NCBI GenBank assembly: GCA_964614185.1
Contig: CAZTKJ010000008.1
Span: 13,351 to 77,350, forward strand
Reading direction: 5' to 3'
Length of the DNA stretch: 64,000 nt
Source: Suilimivivens sp964614185
GTDB taxonomy: Bacteria > Bacillota > Clostridia > Lachnospirales > Lachnospiraceae
Positions 14,574 through 23,764 of this stretch are shown here, in pieces. The position numbers and the translations under genes are program-made. Positions within the stretch are counted from its first letter, which is position 1; each line of letters begins with the position of its first letter. The notes below the pieces were generated by a model, which saw nothing but the letters and a program-made list of their open reading frames with translations, was not told the origin of the DNA and did no database searches.

Positions 14574-16856
14574 TCATTCAAATGTAATCATAACTTTAAA
14601 TAGATCTCCGTCAATTTCCACCATCAGTTTTCCGCCCTGAAGTTCTACAAAGCTTCTTGCTATGGCAAGTCCTAAGCCGCTTCCTTCCGTATTTCTTGCG
14701 CTGTCTCCTCTTACAAACCGCTCTGTCAGCTCTTCCGCCCGGATATTCAACTCCGTTGCCGACATGTTTTTAAGCTCGATTCTGATTCCCTTATCTGTTT
14801 TGACTCCGTTTACATAAACTCTTGTATGGGGCATGGCATATTTAATGATATTGCCGTAAAGATTCTCAAATACCCGGTAAGTTTTCTGACTGTCAAGCGC
14901 CAGTATCACCTTTTCATCCGGCAGATTAAAACGGAAGATCAGATCGGCCTCTTCGATCTTATCCTCATATTCCAGATAGACCTGACGCATCAGATTACAG
15001 ATGTCCACCTCTATAAGATTTAATGATACATTCCCGCTGTTGGCTTTACTGACTTCAAACAGATCTTCTATCAGAAATTTTAATCTTAAAGATTTCTTTT
15101 TCAGTACCGCAAGATATTCCTTTTGCTGCTGGGGTGTAATATTTTCGTCTTCCATCAATTCAATATAAGTGGTGATTGCTGTCAGGGGCGTTTTTAAGTC
15201 ATGGGAAACATTAGTGATCAGCTCGGTTTTCATTCTTTGGCTTTTTACTTCCTCGTCCACTGCTTTCCTGAATCCATCCTGAATTTTATTCAGCTCATTT
15301 CTATACGCTTCAAATATTCCAAAATCTTCATTCAGCACAGTATCCAGATTCCCCTCTGCTATAGATACGGTAGCTGCAAGAGCCTTATGATACTGTTCCT
15401 GTATTTTACGAATGTATTTCCTGCCGTAAACATAAAGCAGGATAGAATAGGGAACCAATATGATCAGGCCAAACAGCCACATGAAAGCCGCAACTGCCAC
15501 AATGCAGAAATTAATGAAAATAAGATGCCTTAACATACTGTTTGTATTTTCGCTTAAATCCGTATGCAGAAGTTCTTCCTTCCATTTGTTTCCCTCCCCT
15601 TTGATTCCTTTAACAATCCTTGAAACAAACTGCACTATCAAACTTCTTTCTTTGATAAATCCAATGACGCCAAGGTCAAAAATCTCTCCAAAAGTTGTTA
15701 TCCCATAGTACCATCCTCCAAACAGCCCTGTCAGTACCAGTATATTATAGGCTGTGGTAACAGCAGGATAATATGCACTTTTAAGGAACTCCATGTATTC
15801 TCTGTAAAATGCAGAAAATACACCGCTGTTTGTACTCCATGCCATATCCACAGCTGCCAATGTAAGGCAGAACATGCAAATAAGCAGCGCTGCACTGACT
15901 TCCAAATGCATATGGAAACCTGAGAGGTGGTGAAGACAGTACCTTTTGCTCCTTGTTAGAAGCAGCGCCACAGCTGCCAGTACAAGCAGAATAATTACAT
16001 ACAGATTCCCTGCTCCCATTTCATAATATGCGTATCTCTGATTCCAGGCATCTCCCACTATGAAACCACTGTCTGACTCAATCATTTCCTTTTGGTCTGC
16101 TGTCAATGCATAAACAAAGGTTACATCTTTAGGCTTTTCATCTATTTTAATATTCAGCTTTGAGGATTTACCTATTCCTTCATAAAAATAATATTCATGC
16201 CATGATCTGTAATTCATATGAGTATCCATGGTGTTTTCCAAAAGCTTTCTGGACATTACGCTCTGGACGTTTTTTAAAAGCTCATCGGGATCGGTGTCCC
16301 GCACGGAAATATTAGAGATATTCCCTATTTTATCATAGGATATTTTAATATAATAAACATAAGGATCTTCCTCTTCCTGCATGGTTCCGTCATACAGTTT
16401 TTCTATATTGCGTCCTGTATTTTGCAGACTTTGGCCTGTTTCATGGTCAATGACATAGTAATCCATTCCCTTAAAAAGTCCATCCAGCATCTCATCCTGC
16501 CATTCTTCCATCCATCTGTTTAAAATATCTGACATATTCTCCAGTACTTCACGTTTGTCGCTTTCTAAATAATAATCAAATTCCCCCTGGATCTCTTCCT
16601 CCTGAACATTCATATACAGCTCTGCAAAGCTGCTGCTTTTTCCTCCGGCTCTTTCATAAATATCTTTATAAAGCACCAGATTGCTTTGATAAATCTGTTC
16701 AAGCAACCGTTCATTAGTAATACTGACAGAGAAATACTCATGAATCCGCTTTTGAAAGAACGGATAATATGCCATATAGATAAATACTGCCAGTTCTATC
16801 AAAATTCCCGCCACTATAAAACTGAATCTTTTACTGTTTTTCGATTTTGTATCCAA
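14574..16856 (-). CDS. Membrane sensor histidine kinase
   Basis: 760 residues. One N-terminal helix (about 11-34) is followed by a large external domain (about 35-280), then four or five helices (about 285-485) and a cytoplasmic kinase. The phospho-acceptor His is near 552 in NVSHDLKTPLTAI. The ATPase has an N-box (ENLYGNIIKY, an unusual N-Y-G-N-I form) and G-box GSGLGLAIA. The start is TTG at 16856, with AAAGGTGG nine bases upstream; the ORF overlaps the response regulator by 26 bases. Signal unknown; the DedA and glycosyltransferase neighbours suggest an envelope or lipid-linked cue. Confidence 0.88.
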   Translation of the reverse strand: MDTKSKNSKRFSFIVAGILIELAVFIYMAYYPFFQKRIHEYFSVSITNERLLEQIYQSNLVLYKDIYERAGGKSSSFAELYMNVQEEEIQGEFDYYLESDKREVLENMSDILNRWMEEWQDEMLDGLFKGMDYYVIDHETGQSLQNTGRNIEKLYDGTMQEEEDPYVYYIKISYDKIGNISNISVRDTDPDELLKNVQSVMSRKLLENTMDTHMNYRSWHEYYFYEGIGKSSKLNIKIDEKPKDVTFVYALTADQKEMIESDSGFIVGDAWNQRYAYYEMGAGNLYVIILLVLAAVALLLTRSKRYCLHHLSGFHMHLEVSAALLICMFCLTLAAVDMAWSTNSGVFSAFYREYMEFLKSAYYPAVTTAYNILVLTGLFGGWYYGITTFGEIFDLGVIGFIKERSLIVQFVSRIVKGIKGEGNKWKEELLHTDLSENTNSMLRHLIFINFCIVAVAAFMWLFGLIILVPYSILLYVYGRKYIRKIQEQYHKALAATVSIAEGNLDTVLNEDFGIFEAYRNELNKIQDGFRKAVDEEVKSQRMKTELITNVSHDLKTPLTAITTYIELMEDENITPQQQKEYLAVLKKKSLRLKFLIEDLFEVSKANSGNVSLNLIEVDICNLMRQVYLEYEDKIEEADLIFRFNLPDEKVILALDSQKTYRVFENLYGNIIKYAMPHTRVYVNGVKTDKGIRIELKNMSATELNIRAEELTERFVRGDSARNTEGSGLGLAIARSFVELQGGKLMVEIDGDLFKVMITFE

Positions 16857-17538
16857 CGCCCCACACCACCTTTAAATATTTTGGATCTTTCGGGTTGATT
16901 TCTATTTTTTCCCGGATTTTCCTTACATGCACCATAATGGTATCTGTATTGATTGCCTGTTCGTTCCATACCCTTTCATAAATTTCTTCTGCCGAAAAGA
17001 CCCGCCCCGGATTTTTCATCAGCAGTGTCAGGATCTTAAACTCTAAGGGGGTTAATTTCACCGGTTTACCGTCCACTGTCACTTCTACGGTCTCTTCATT
17101 TAGCTCCAATCCTCCAATGATATAAATCCTGTCGTTCTTTTTCGTTTCCTCTACTGCTTTTAAGAATTTGCCATACCGCCTTAAATGGGAGTTTACTCTC
17201 GCAAGAAGTTCCATGGTGGTAAAAGGTTTCGTTACATAATCATCAGCTCCCATATTTAACCCCATGATCTTATCTACTTCTTCCGATTTGGCGGAAAGCA
17301 TAATGACCGGAAAATCATATCCCTGCTCTCTTACTTTGATCATCATGGTGATTCCATCCATTCTCGGCATCATCACATCTACAATAGCCAGATGAATTTC
17401 TTCCTTTTTGATGACTTCCAGCCCCTCTATCCCATCTTCTGCTAAAAAAACTACATATCCCTGACTCTTTAAATATATTTCAATACCTTCCCGTATTTCT
17501 TTATCATCTTCTACAATTAAAATATGATTTGTCTCCAT
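16831..17538 (-). CDS. OmpR-family response regulator
   Basis: 235 residues. The receiver domain has acidic pocket EDD (10-12), phospho-acceptor D54 in IVDVMMPRMDG, T/S in MLSAKS and K in VTKPF. A winged-helix DNA-binding domain follows (about 135-235, LTPLEFKILTLLMKNPGRVFSAEEIYERVW). VanR-like overall. The ATG at 17538 is favoured over a GTG two codons upstream by spacing from GGGAG. It is encoded between the glycosyltransferase and its overlapping kinase. Target genes are not evident. Confidence 0.92.
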   Translation of the reverse strand: METNHILIVEDDKEIREGIEIYLKSQGYVVFLAEDGIEGLEVIKKEEIHLAIVDVMMPRMDGITMMIKVREQGYDFPVIMLSAKSEEVDKIMGLNMGADDYVTKPFTTMELLARVNSHLRRYGKFLKAVEETKKNDRIYIIGGLELNEETVEVTVDGKPVKLTPLEFKILTLLMKNPGRVFSAEEIYERVWNEQAINTDTIMVHVRKIREKIEINPKDPKYLKVVWGVGYKIEKQ

Positions 17539-17564
17539 TCTCACTTTCTCCCTGGTTTCATAGT

Positions 17565-18770
17565 CTATCCATGTGAGTATAACATGCCCCCCTTGTTTTT
17601 CCTATGATGAATATTCTGCCATCTGATTTTTTCTCTTCTTTCCCGAACCGCTTCCTCATAAATTTCCACTGCTCTTTTTCCCATCTCTTCACATGTATAC
17701 TGTCTTGCTGTGGCAAGGGCTCCGGCTCTTAATATTTCCAGTTCTTTTTTCTCCAGAATATCCATCAGTTTCCCTGCAAACTCTGTTTCCGATGCCCCTG
17801 TCATATATCCGTTTACACTGTCTGCTACAATATCTTCTGTTCCCGTTGCCCGTACTGCAAGCACGGGGGTTCCGGAAGCCATGGCCTCTAACAGTACGAT
17901 CCCCTGGGTTTCCGATTCAGACGCAAACAAAAACAAATCGCTGGCGTGACAGTAGTTCTTGATCTCACTATTTGGTACGCAGCCTGCAAATACGATTTCA
18001 TCCGCTAGCCCCAACGCTTTTACAGATTCCTCAAGATGCGCTCTGTAAGGGCCCTCTCCGATTAATAGAAGTTTAAAATCCGCGCCACATTTATCTTTTC
18101 TGAGTTTCATGCTGCGCAGCAGAAATTCAATATTTTTTTCCTTAGCCAGTCTTGCCACACTACAGAACAGATACTTCCTGTTTCCCAATACTTTCTGCCG
18201 GATTTCATCTGCTCTCTCATTATCCGGAAAGAAATTTTCTTCCTCTATTCCTGTTGGAAGCACGCATATCTTAGTCTCTACTCCACTTTCTATAAGATGC
18301 TGCTTCATTAAAGGCGTAGGCGCTATGACCAAATCACATTTTCTTGTAAAATGACGAATATAAGCCGGTATTGCCTCCTGAAAGGCAGAAAGACCGATAT
18401 AATGCAGATACTGCTCATATCTGGTATGATAAGTAAACACCAGCGGCACTTCATATTTTTTAGAAAGATATCCCGCCATGTTTCCAATCATCATAGGGTG
18501 ATGCACATGGATCAAATCAAATCCGCCCTCCCTGAAGCTCTTTTCAATTGCAGGATCGAAACAATCCGGTACGGAAAAGCCGCATGCTATATTCCTAAGC
18601 AGGGAACGGTATCTTACAATATCTGTTTCCTCCTGCTGTCCATCATAACTGGGAGCAAAAACTACTGTGTGATGTTCCTGTCTGCGGAGGCTTTCCGTAA
18701 GCCGCTCAATAGATATAGGAACTCCTGCCAGAAAAGGTTTATAATTATTGGTCATCATTGCTATCTTCAT
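17565..18770 (-). CDS. GT4-family glycosyltransferase
   Basis: About 401 residues with two Rossmann halves. The N-terminal half has MKIAMMTNNYKPFLAGV and LIHVHHPMMIG; the C-terminal nucleotide-sugar site is SESETQGIVLLEAMASGTPVLA (E-x7-E type). It resembles diacylglycerol glucosyltransferases of the MgdA/Ugt type, so a membrane glycolipid product is plausible but unproven. The start is uncertain: AAAGGAG lies one base before an ATG at 18782 and 13 before the ATG at 18770; homology favours 18770. It sits in an operon with DedA and the two-component genes. Confidence 0.85.
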   Translation of the reverse strand: MKIAMMTNNYKPFLAGVPISIERLTESLRRQEHHTVVFAPSYDGQQEETDIVRYRSLLRNIACGFSVPDCFDPAIEKSFREGGFDLIHVHHPMMIGNMAGYLSKKYEVPLVFTYHTRYEQYLHYIGLSAFQEAIPAYIRHFTRKCDLVIAPTPLMKQHLIESGVETKICVLPTGIEEENFFPDNERADEIRQKVLGNRKYLFCSVARLAKEKNIEFLLRSMKLRKDKCGADFKLLLIGEGPYRAHLEESVKALGLADEIVFAGCVPNSEIKNYCHASDLFLFASESETQGIVLLEAMASGTPVLAVRATGTEDIVADSVNGYMTGASETEFAGKLMDILEKKELEILRAGALATARQYTCEEMGKRAVEIYEEAVRERREKIRWQNIHHRKNKGGMLYSHG

Positions 18771-18790
18771 CTTTATAACCATGCTCCTTT

Positions 18791-19300
18791 CTATCCCAGA
18801 TATTGGAAAACGGCTTCTCCGCAAAAATAGCCTGCTCCTACAAAAACAAGATTCCATACAAAGATCCCCAAAGTGGAACTGACGATATAGGGAAACAGAT
18901 GCATTTTGGATACTCCCGCCGGAATGGAAATCAATGTTCTGATCATAGGTATCAGCTTACTGCAAAAAATACCCATACTTCCCTTTTTGCGTACCCAAAT
19001 GAGCTTCTCTTCAATGACCCGGCGCTGCTTTGGAAACTTATTCAGATACTTCTGCAAAAACAGTTCTCCTCCTGCGTATCCCATAGCATACAATAAAAGG
19101 CTCCCTGCCAGTCCGGCTGCCACGGTTATCAGCAGGGCAGGGATAAAATGAATATTCCCCTTAGCTGCCCATATTCCGGCAAGAGGCATGATCACCCCGG
19201 CAGGAAAACCCGGCAGGTTCATATATTCCAGAAACACGATCACAAAAATTGCCACCGCTCCGTATTTTGTAAAATATTCAGTGAGTATTTCTACCGTCAT
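18791..19300 (-). CDS. DedA-family membrane protein
   Basis: 169 residues, 4-5 hydrophobic segments, with family motifs E-x-x-N-L-P-G-F-P (EYMNLPGFPAG), an internal Gly-rich helix (AAGLAGSLLLYAMGYAGGE) and F.S.LIPMIRTLISIPAG with the conserved Arg and Pro. Several DedA proteins (UptA) recycle undecaprenyl phosphate across the membrane. The ATG at 19300 lies six bases from AAAAGGAGG; the ATG at 19306 directly abuts it. First gene of DedA-GT4-RR-HK. A second lipid-carrier recycler of a different family, DUF368, is encoded at 44021-44866. Confidence 0.87.
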   Translation of the reverse strand: MTVEILTEYFTKYGAVAIFVIVFLEYMNLPGFPAGVIMPLAGIWAAKGNIHFIPALLITVAAGLAGSLLLYAMGYAGGELFLQKYLNKFPKQRRVIEEKLIWVRKKGSMGIFCSKLIPMIRTLISIPAGVSKMHLFPYIVSSTLGIFVWNLVFVGAGYFCGEAVFQYLG

Positions 19301-19400
19301 AAACATCCTCCTTTTCACCTTGTCCTGACTTTTACCTACTATAACGAAAAAATCGGAACAAAGTCTTGCCAAAATTCCAAAGATTTTCTTAAGAAAATCA

Positions 19401-19447
19401 AAAAAAGCTCCTGTTTTATCCCTTTTCAGGTAATAAGACAGGAGCTT
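19401..19447 (-). terminator. Intrinsic terminator after cysK
   Basis: AAGCTCCTGT / ACAGGAGCTT stem (19405-19414 and 19438-19447). On the minus strand it is followed by six T. It ends the metY-cysK transcript. Confidence 0.8.
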
Positions 19448-19473
19448 CTTAAGCCTATCAAATATGAATTTAA

Positions 19474-20406
19474 TTACTCGGCAAATAATGCAGTAGACAA
19501 ATATCTGTCGCCTGTATCCGGAAGAAGTGCCACAATGGTTTTCCCTTCGTTTTCCGGTCTCTTGGCAAGCTCAATCGCTGCAGATATAGCGGCTCCGGAG
19601 GATATACCTACCAGTACGCCTTCGCTGCGTCCCATCAGCCTTCCGGCATTAAAAGCAGCTTCATCGGAAATCTGAAGAATCTCATCATAGATTTCCGTAT
19701 TTAAGATGTCAGGCACAAATCCTGCGCCGATACCCTGAATCTTATGGGCGCCTGCAACACCTGTGGAAAGAACCGGAGAAGATGCAGGTTCTACCGCAAC
19801 GATTCTAATATCGGGGTTTTTACTCTTCAGGTACTCCCCTACGCCGGTTACTGTTCCGCCGGTACCTACACCGGCAACAAAAATATCTACCTGCCCATCT
19901 GTATCCTCATAAATCTCCGGACCGGTATGTTCAAAATGCGCCTTGGGATTTGCAGAATTGGTAAACTGACCGGGAATAAAGCTGCCCGGTATCTCTTTTG
20001 ACAGTTCTTCCGCCTTAGCAATGGCTCCCTTCATTCCTTTTGAGCCTTCCGTCAAAACAAGCTCCGCGCCATAGGCTTTCATGATCTGACGGCGTTCTAC
20101 GGACATGGTTTCCGGCATGGTAATAATAACACGATATCCCTTTGCGGCTGCCACCGCTGCCAGACCGATACCAGTATTTCCGGAAGTCGGTTCAATAATG
20201 ACAGAACCCGGAACAAGCTTTCCTGTTGCTTCCGCATCCTCAATCATAGCCTTAGCTACACGGTCCTTTACAGAACCGGCAGGATTGAAATACTCCAGTT
20301 TGGCTACAATCTTTGCCTTTAGATCATATTCCTTTTCAATATGTGTCAACTCCAGAAGCGGAGTTTTGCCAATCAGCTGATGAGCAGCTGTATAAATGTT
20401 AGACAT
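19474..20406 (-). CDS. cysK: Cysteine synthase (O-acetylserine sulfhydrylase)
   Basis: 310-residue fold-type II PLP enzyme. The PLP lysine is K47 in NPAGSVKDRVAKAMI; the substrate loop TSGNTGIG and phosphate-binding GVGTGGTVTG are intact. It makes cysteine from O-acetylserine and sulfide in the cytoplasm. It lies 24 bases downstream of metY in the same operon, which carries an Rrf2-type dyad over its promoter. The strong terminator after it closes the unit. Confidence 0.95.
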   Translation of the reverse strand: MSNIYTAAHQLIGKTPLLELTHIEKEYDLKAKIVAKLEYFNPAGSVKDRVAKAMIEDAEATGKLVPGSVIIEPTSGNTGIGLAAVAAAKGYRVIITMPETMSVERRQIMKAYGAELVLTEGSKGMKGAIAKAEELSKEIPGSFIPGQFTNSANPKAHFEHTGPEIYEDTDGQVDIFVAGVGTGGTVTGVGEYLKSKNPDIRIVAVEPASSPVLSTGVAGAHKIQGIGAGFVPDILNTEIYDEILQISDEAAFNAGRLMGRSEGVLVGISSGAAISAAIELAKRPENEGKTIVALLPDTGDRYLSTALFAE

Positions 20407-20430
20407 GTTCTGTTCCTCCTATAGATCAAT

Positions 20431-21705
20431 TTATTTTACTGCTGCAAAGCCAAGTTCAAGATCTGCAATAATATCATCAATATGCTCCGTACCGATAGAA
20501 AGACGGATCGTATTGGGTTTGATTCCCTGATCCTCCAGTTCTTCTTCTGTCAACTGGGAATGAGTAGTGGTGGCCGGGTGGATCACAAGGCTCTTCACAT
20601 CTGCCACATTGGCAAGCAGTGAAAAAATCTCCAGATTATCAATAAACTTATGGGCTTCTTCCTGACCGCCCTTAATCTCAAAGGTAAAGATAGATGCTCC
20701 GCCATTAGGGAAGTACTTTTCATAAAGAGCATGATCCGGATGGTTTGGCAGTGAAGGATGATTCACATGCTCTACCTGAGGATGGCCTGCCAAAAACTCA
20801 ACTACTTTCCTGGTATTTTCAACATGACGGTCCAGTCTTAAAGAAAGTGTTTCAACTCCCTGAAGCAGCAAAAACGCATTAAAGGGAGAAATAGCCGCAC
20901 CTGTGTCACGCAGTAAAATAGCACGAATATATGTAACAAATGCGGCAGGACCTGCTGCGTCCACAAAGGAAACTCCATGATAGCTGGGGTTCGCATCGGC
21001 AATAGCAGGATAGTTTTTCCAATCGAATTTACCGGAATCTACAATAATACCTCCTAAAGTTGTTCCGTGACCGCCAATAAACTTGGTAGCAGAATGAACT
21101 ACAATATCTGCGCCATGCTCAATGGGACGAATCAGATAAGGCGTTCCGAATGTATTATCAATTACCAGCGGCAGACCATGTGCATGAGCAATTTGGGCAA
21201 TAGCATCAATATCCGGGATATCGCTGTTGGGATTTCCCAAAGTTTCCAGATAAATGGCCTTGGTATTAGGCTGAATGGCTGCTTCCACTTCCTGCAGATC
21301 ATGAGCATTTACGAATGTGGCGGAAATCCCATACTGTGGCAGGGTATGAGCCAGCAGATTATAGCTGCCGCCGTATATTGTTTTTTGGGAAACAATATGT
21401 TCTCCGGCTTTCGCCAGCGCCAGAATAGTATATGTAATTGCTGCTGCACCGGAAGAAAGGGCAAGAGCTGCCACGCCGCCTTCCAACGCCGCTATTCTTT
21501 TTTCCAGGACATCCTGTGTAGAGTTGGTCAGACGTCCGTAAATATTACCGGCATCTGAAAGACCAAAGCGAGCCGCTGCATGAGCGGAATTTTTAAATAC
21601 ATAAGAAGTTGTCTGATAAATAGGTACTGCACGGGCATCTGTGGCCGGATCCGGCTGTTCCTGTCCAACATGCAGCTGTAATGTCTCAAATTTATAATTG
21701 CTCAT
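20431..21705 (-). CDS. metY: O-acetylhomoserine sulfhydrylase (MetY type)
   Basis: 424-residue Cys/Met-metabolism PLP enzyme. PLP lysine is in VVHSATKFIGGHGT; other motifs are PIYQTTSYVFKN, YGRLTNST and the long insertion typical of O-acetylhomoserine sulfhydrylases (NPSYHGVSFVDAAGPAAFVTYIRAILLRD). It converts O-acetylhomoserine and sulfide to homocysteine, so with CysK both branches of sulfide assimilation are covered. Its near-consensus promoter overlaps a dyad shared with the Rrf2 and nifS promoters. Confidence 0.93.
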   Translation of the reverse strand: MSNYKFETLQLHVGQEQPDPATDARAVPIYQTTSYVFKNSAHAAARFGLSDAGNIYGRLTNSTQDVLEKRIAALEGGVAALALSSGAAAITYTILALAKAGEHIVSQKTIYGGSYNLLAHTLPQYGISATFVNAHDLQEVEAAIQPNTKAIYLETLGNPNSDIPDIDAIAQIAHAHGLPLVIDNTFGTPYLIRPIEHGADIVVHSATKFIGGHGTTLGGIIVDSGKFDWKNYPAIADANPSYHGVSFVDAAGPAAFVTYIRAILLRDTGAAISPFNAFLLLQGVETLSLRLDRHVENTRKVVEFLAGHPQVEHVNHPSLPNHPDHALYEKYFPNGGASIFTFEIKGGQEEAHKFIDNLEIFSLLANVADVKSLVIHPATTTHSQLTEEELEDQGIKPNTIRLSIGTEHIDDIIADLELGFAAVK

Positions 21706-21741
21706 TATTTTGTCCTCTTTTCGTTTGATTTTGATGTTGTT

Positions 21742-21775
21742 ATATTACACCCATATACCTACTATGTCAATAGGT
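21742..21775 (-). promoter_or_regulatory. metY promoter with overlapping Rrf2-type dyad
   Basis: Minus-strand TTGACA (21765-21770), 17-base spacer, TAATAT (21742-21747). The -35 is covered by ACCTA-N9-TAGGT (21757-21775), whose centre (TGTCAA) and arms match the nifS promoter site. This placement fits repression. Confidence 0.7.
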
Positions 21776-21782
21776 TTATTAT

Positions 21783-22163
21783 TTATTTTGATCCTCTTTT
21801 TTTATAATAGTCCTCAACTGCCGCTTTTATAGCCTCTTCTGCCAGTACAGAACAGTGCAGCTTATGAGCAGGCAGACCGTCAAGGGCCTCCGCCACCGCC
21901 TTATTGGTGATCTGAAGCACCTCAGAAAGAGGTTTTCCCTTAATCAGCTCTGTTGCCATAGAACTGGATGCAATAGCCGATCCACAGCCGAAAGTTTCAT
22001 ACTTAACATCTGTTACGGTGTCATTATCTATTTTTAAATAAATTTTCATAATATCTCCGCAAACGGCATTTCCTACTTCCCCTATACCGTCTGCATTTTC
22101 AATTGTTCCCACATTACGAGGATTGCGAAAATGATCCATTACTTTTTCACTATATAAAGCCAT
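21783..22163 (-). CDS. NifU/IscU-type Fe-S scaffold protein
   Basis: 126 residues with the three scaffold cysteines (GNAVCGD, FGCGSA, HCSVLAEEA) and family start MALYSEKVMDHFRNPRNVG. It assembles [2Fe-2S] or [4Fe-4S] clusters on sulfur delivered by the desulfurase whose gene overlaps it by 14 bases. In many clostridia this NifU/NifS pair is the minimal ISC system alongside SUF. It is cytoplasmic. No terminator follows; the metY promoter begins right after the stop. Confidence 0.93.
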   Translation of the reverse strand: MALYSEKVMDHFRNPRNVGTIENADGIGEVGNAVCGDIMKIYLKIDNDTVTDVKYETFGCGSAIASSSMATELIKGKPLSEVLQITNKAVAEALDGLPAHKLHCSVLAEEAIKAAVEDYYKKRGSK

Positions 22164-23364
22164 ATTTTTTCTCCTTATTTTCTAATATAAATGCCTTTTT
22201 TCCACTCACTTTATCCCTCCACAAGGGAGACATATTCCTTAAATACTCTACCGCTTCCGGCACTGCTTTTAAAATCCGATCTGCCTCTTCCTCTGTATTG
22301 TCTGCACAAAGAGATAATCTTAAGGATCCATGTGCCACCTCATGAGGTCTGCCCACAGCAAGCAAAACATGACTTGGATCAAGTGATCCGGAGGTACAGG
22401 CGGAACCGGATGAGGCACAGATTCCTTTGTCATCCAACAAAAGCAGCAGGCTTTCTCCTTCAATTCCTTCAAAACAAAAGCTCACATTTCCCGGCAGACG
22501 GTTTTCCAAATCTCCGTTGCATATGCTATAGGGAATTTGCGAAAGACCTTCGATCAGTTTTGTGCGGAGCTTTAAAAGTTTCTCCTCATTCTCCTTCATG
22601 TGACAACAGGCTTCTTCCAATGCTGCCGCCATACTCATGATTGCAGGCACATTTTCCGTACCGGCGCGCTTTCCGCGTTCCTGGGCGCCTCCTTCAATAA
22701 TACTGGTTAAAGGGATTCCTCTTCCGGCATACAGAACTCCGATTCCCTTGGGGCCATGGAATTTATGAGCTGAGAGAGAAAGCATGTCAATCTTCTGTGC
22801 GTGAACATCAATGGGCAGATGTCCTGCCGCCTGTACCCCATCTGTATGAAATGGAACTTTTTTCTCACGGCAGATGGCAGCAATCTCTGTGATAGGCATA
22901 ACGGAACCAATTTCATTATTGGCATACATGATTGTTACAAGACATGTATCCTCACGGATTGCTTCTGCAACCTGCTCCGGATAAATCATCCCATTTGCAT
23001 GAACATCCAGTAATTCTACTTCAAATCCTTCCTTCTTTAATTTTTCTAATGTATGCAGTACGGCATGATGCTCAAAGGCAGAAGAAATAATATGTTTTTT
23101 ATTCTTTTTTTCTCCCCTTCTGGCTGCAGAAATAATGGCCTGATTATCTGCTTCACTGCCTCCGGAAGTAAAGTAAATTTCCTCCGGAAATGCTCCAATA
23201 CAGGCTGCAATTCTCTCTCTTGCAGACCACAATGCTTCTGCTGCTTTCTGTCCTGTCTCATAAAGACTGGAAGGATTGCCAAAAACTTCTTCCATATAAA
23301 GCATCATTGTGTCGATTGCAGTCCTGCTCATCCTTGTAGTTGCTGCATTATCGGCATATATCAT
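22150..23364 (-). CDS. Cysteine desulfurase (NifS/IscS type)
   Basis: 404-residue fold-type I PLP enzyme. The N-terminus is MIYADNAATTRMS, the PLP lysine lies in LSLSAHKFHGPKGIG and the catalytic Cys in GICASSGSACTSGS on the long loop of group I desulfurases. It converts cysteine to alanine and passes persulfide to the scaffold encoded by the overlapping downstream gene. Transcribed from a promoter 345 bases upstream, so its mRNA carries a long leader holding a fold-back element and an eight-codon ORF. Confidence 0.95.
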   Translation of the reverse strand: MIYADNAATTRMSRTAIDTMMLYMEEVFGNPSSLYETGQKAAEALWSARERIAACIGAFPEEIYFTSGGSEADNQAIISAARRGEKKNKKHIISSAFEHHAVLHTLEKLKKEGFEVELLDVHANGMIYPEQVAEAIREDTCLVTIMYANNEIGSVMPITEIAAICREKKVPFHTDGVQAAGHLPIDVHAQKIDMLSLSAHKFHGPKGIGVLYAGRGIPLTSIIEGGAQERGKRAGTENVPAIMSMAAALEEACCHMKENEEKLLKLRTKLIEGLSQIPYSICNGDLENRLPGNVSFCFEGIEGESLLLLLDDKGICASSGSACTSGSLDPSHVLLAVGRPHEVAHGSLRLSLCADNTEEEADRILKAVPEAVEYLRNMSPLWRDKVSGKKAFILENKEKKYGFI

Positions 23365-23439
23365 AATATAATCTTCCTTTCCATATTCTTTCTTTGTAGG
23401 ATTCGGAAGTCAAATGTCCTGTATTCAAATTGATACTGT

Positions 23440-23594
23440 CAGATTGAACAAAAGAATTCATGCGCACTCCATTGCACGAACCATTCCGCCAAACCTCCTA
23501 AAACGAAAATCGTGTTTAGCAAAGGCTTCCACGATTTTTGAGTTTTGGCTGCATCGTGCAAAAGTCGTTTGCCTAAATTCTTTTGTTCAATCTG
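23440..23594. repeat. Fold-back (inverted-repeat) element in the nifS leader
   Basis: A perfect 19-bp inverted repeat (23440-23458 against 23576-23594) encloses nested repeats: TTGCACGA/TCGTGCAA and AAAATCGTG/CACGATTTT. The whole 155 bases could fold into one long imperfect hairpin. On the minus strand, inside it, TAGGAGG precedes an ATG opening an eight-codon ORF (MVRAMECA). The structure resembles a MITE-like dispersed repeat; it could also act as a leader element of nifS. Confidence 0.6.
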
Positions 23595-23710
23595 CCATGC
23601 AACAGTTCCAGTCAGGACTTTTGACACCCTAATCCCGTTAGATGATTGAAAAACCTTAATTTTCGTAGGCTGAATTAGAGTTTTACAATCGCCTGTTTTA
23701 TGTTTGTGCA
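23595..23710. other. Untranslated part of the nifS leader
   Basis: The rest of the 459-base gap between nifS and the Rrf2 gene. It contains CAGGACTTTTGACACCCTAA and further AT-rich sequence, possibly the flank of the repeat element. No convincing gene is seen: the frames here run through the hairpin and lack a ribosome binding site at their starts. Confidence 0.4.
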
Positions 23711-23715
23711 GGATT

Positions 23716-23749
23716 ATTATATTCTTTATAACCAATTAAGTCAATAGGT
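23716..23749 (-). promoter_or_regulatory. nifS promoter with Rrf2-type dyad
   Basis: Minus-strand TTGACT (23739-23744), 17-base spacer, TATAAT (23716-23721). ACCAA-N9-TAGGT (23731-23749) overlaps the -35 exactly as in the metY promoter. Confidence 0.7.
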
Positions 23750-23764
23750 TTATAGGGTTTTGTC

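Noticed and set aside
23470..23520. tRNA-like text (TTTGGCGGAATGGTTCG) on the minus strand in the nifS leader
   Set aside because: It resembles a tRNA-Leu or Ser start but there is no acceptor stem partner, anticodon arm or T-arm; part of the fold-back element.
23439..23735. Long frames on both strands across the fold-back element
   Set aside because: They arise from an inverted repeat, lack ribosome binding sites and resemble no protein family; likely untranslated leader or repeat sequence.
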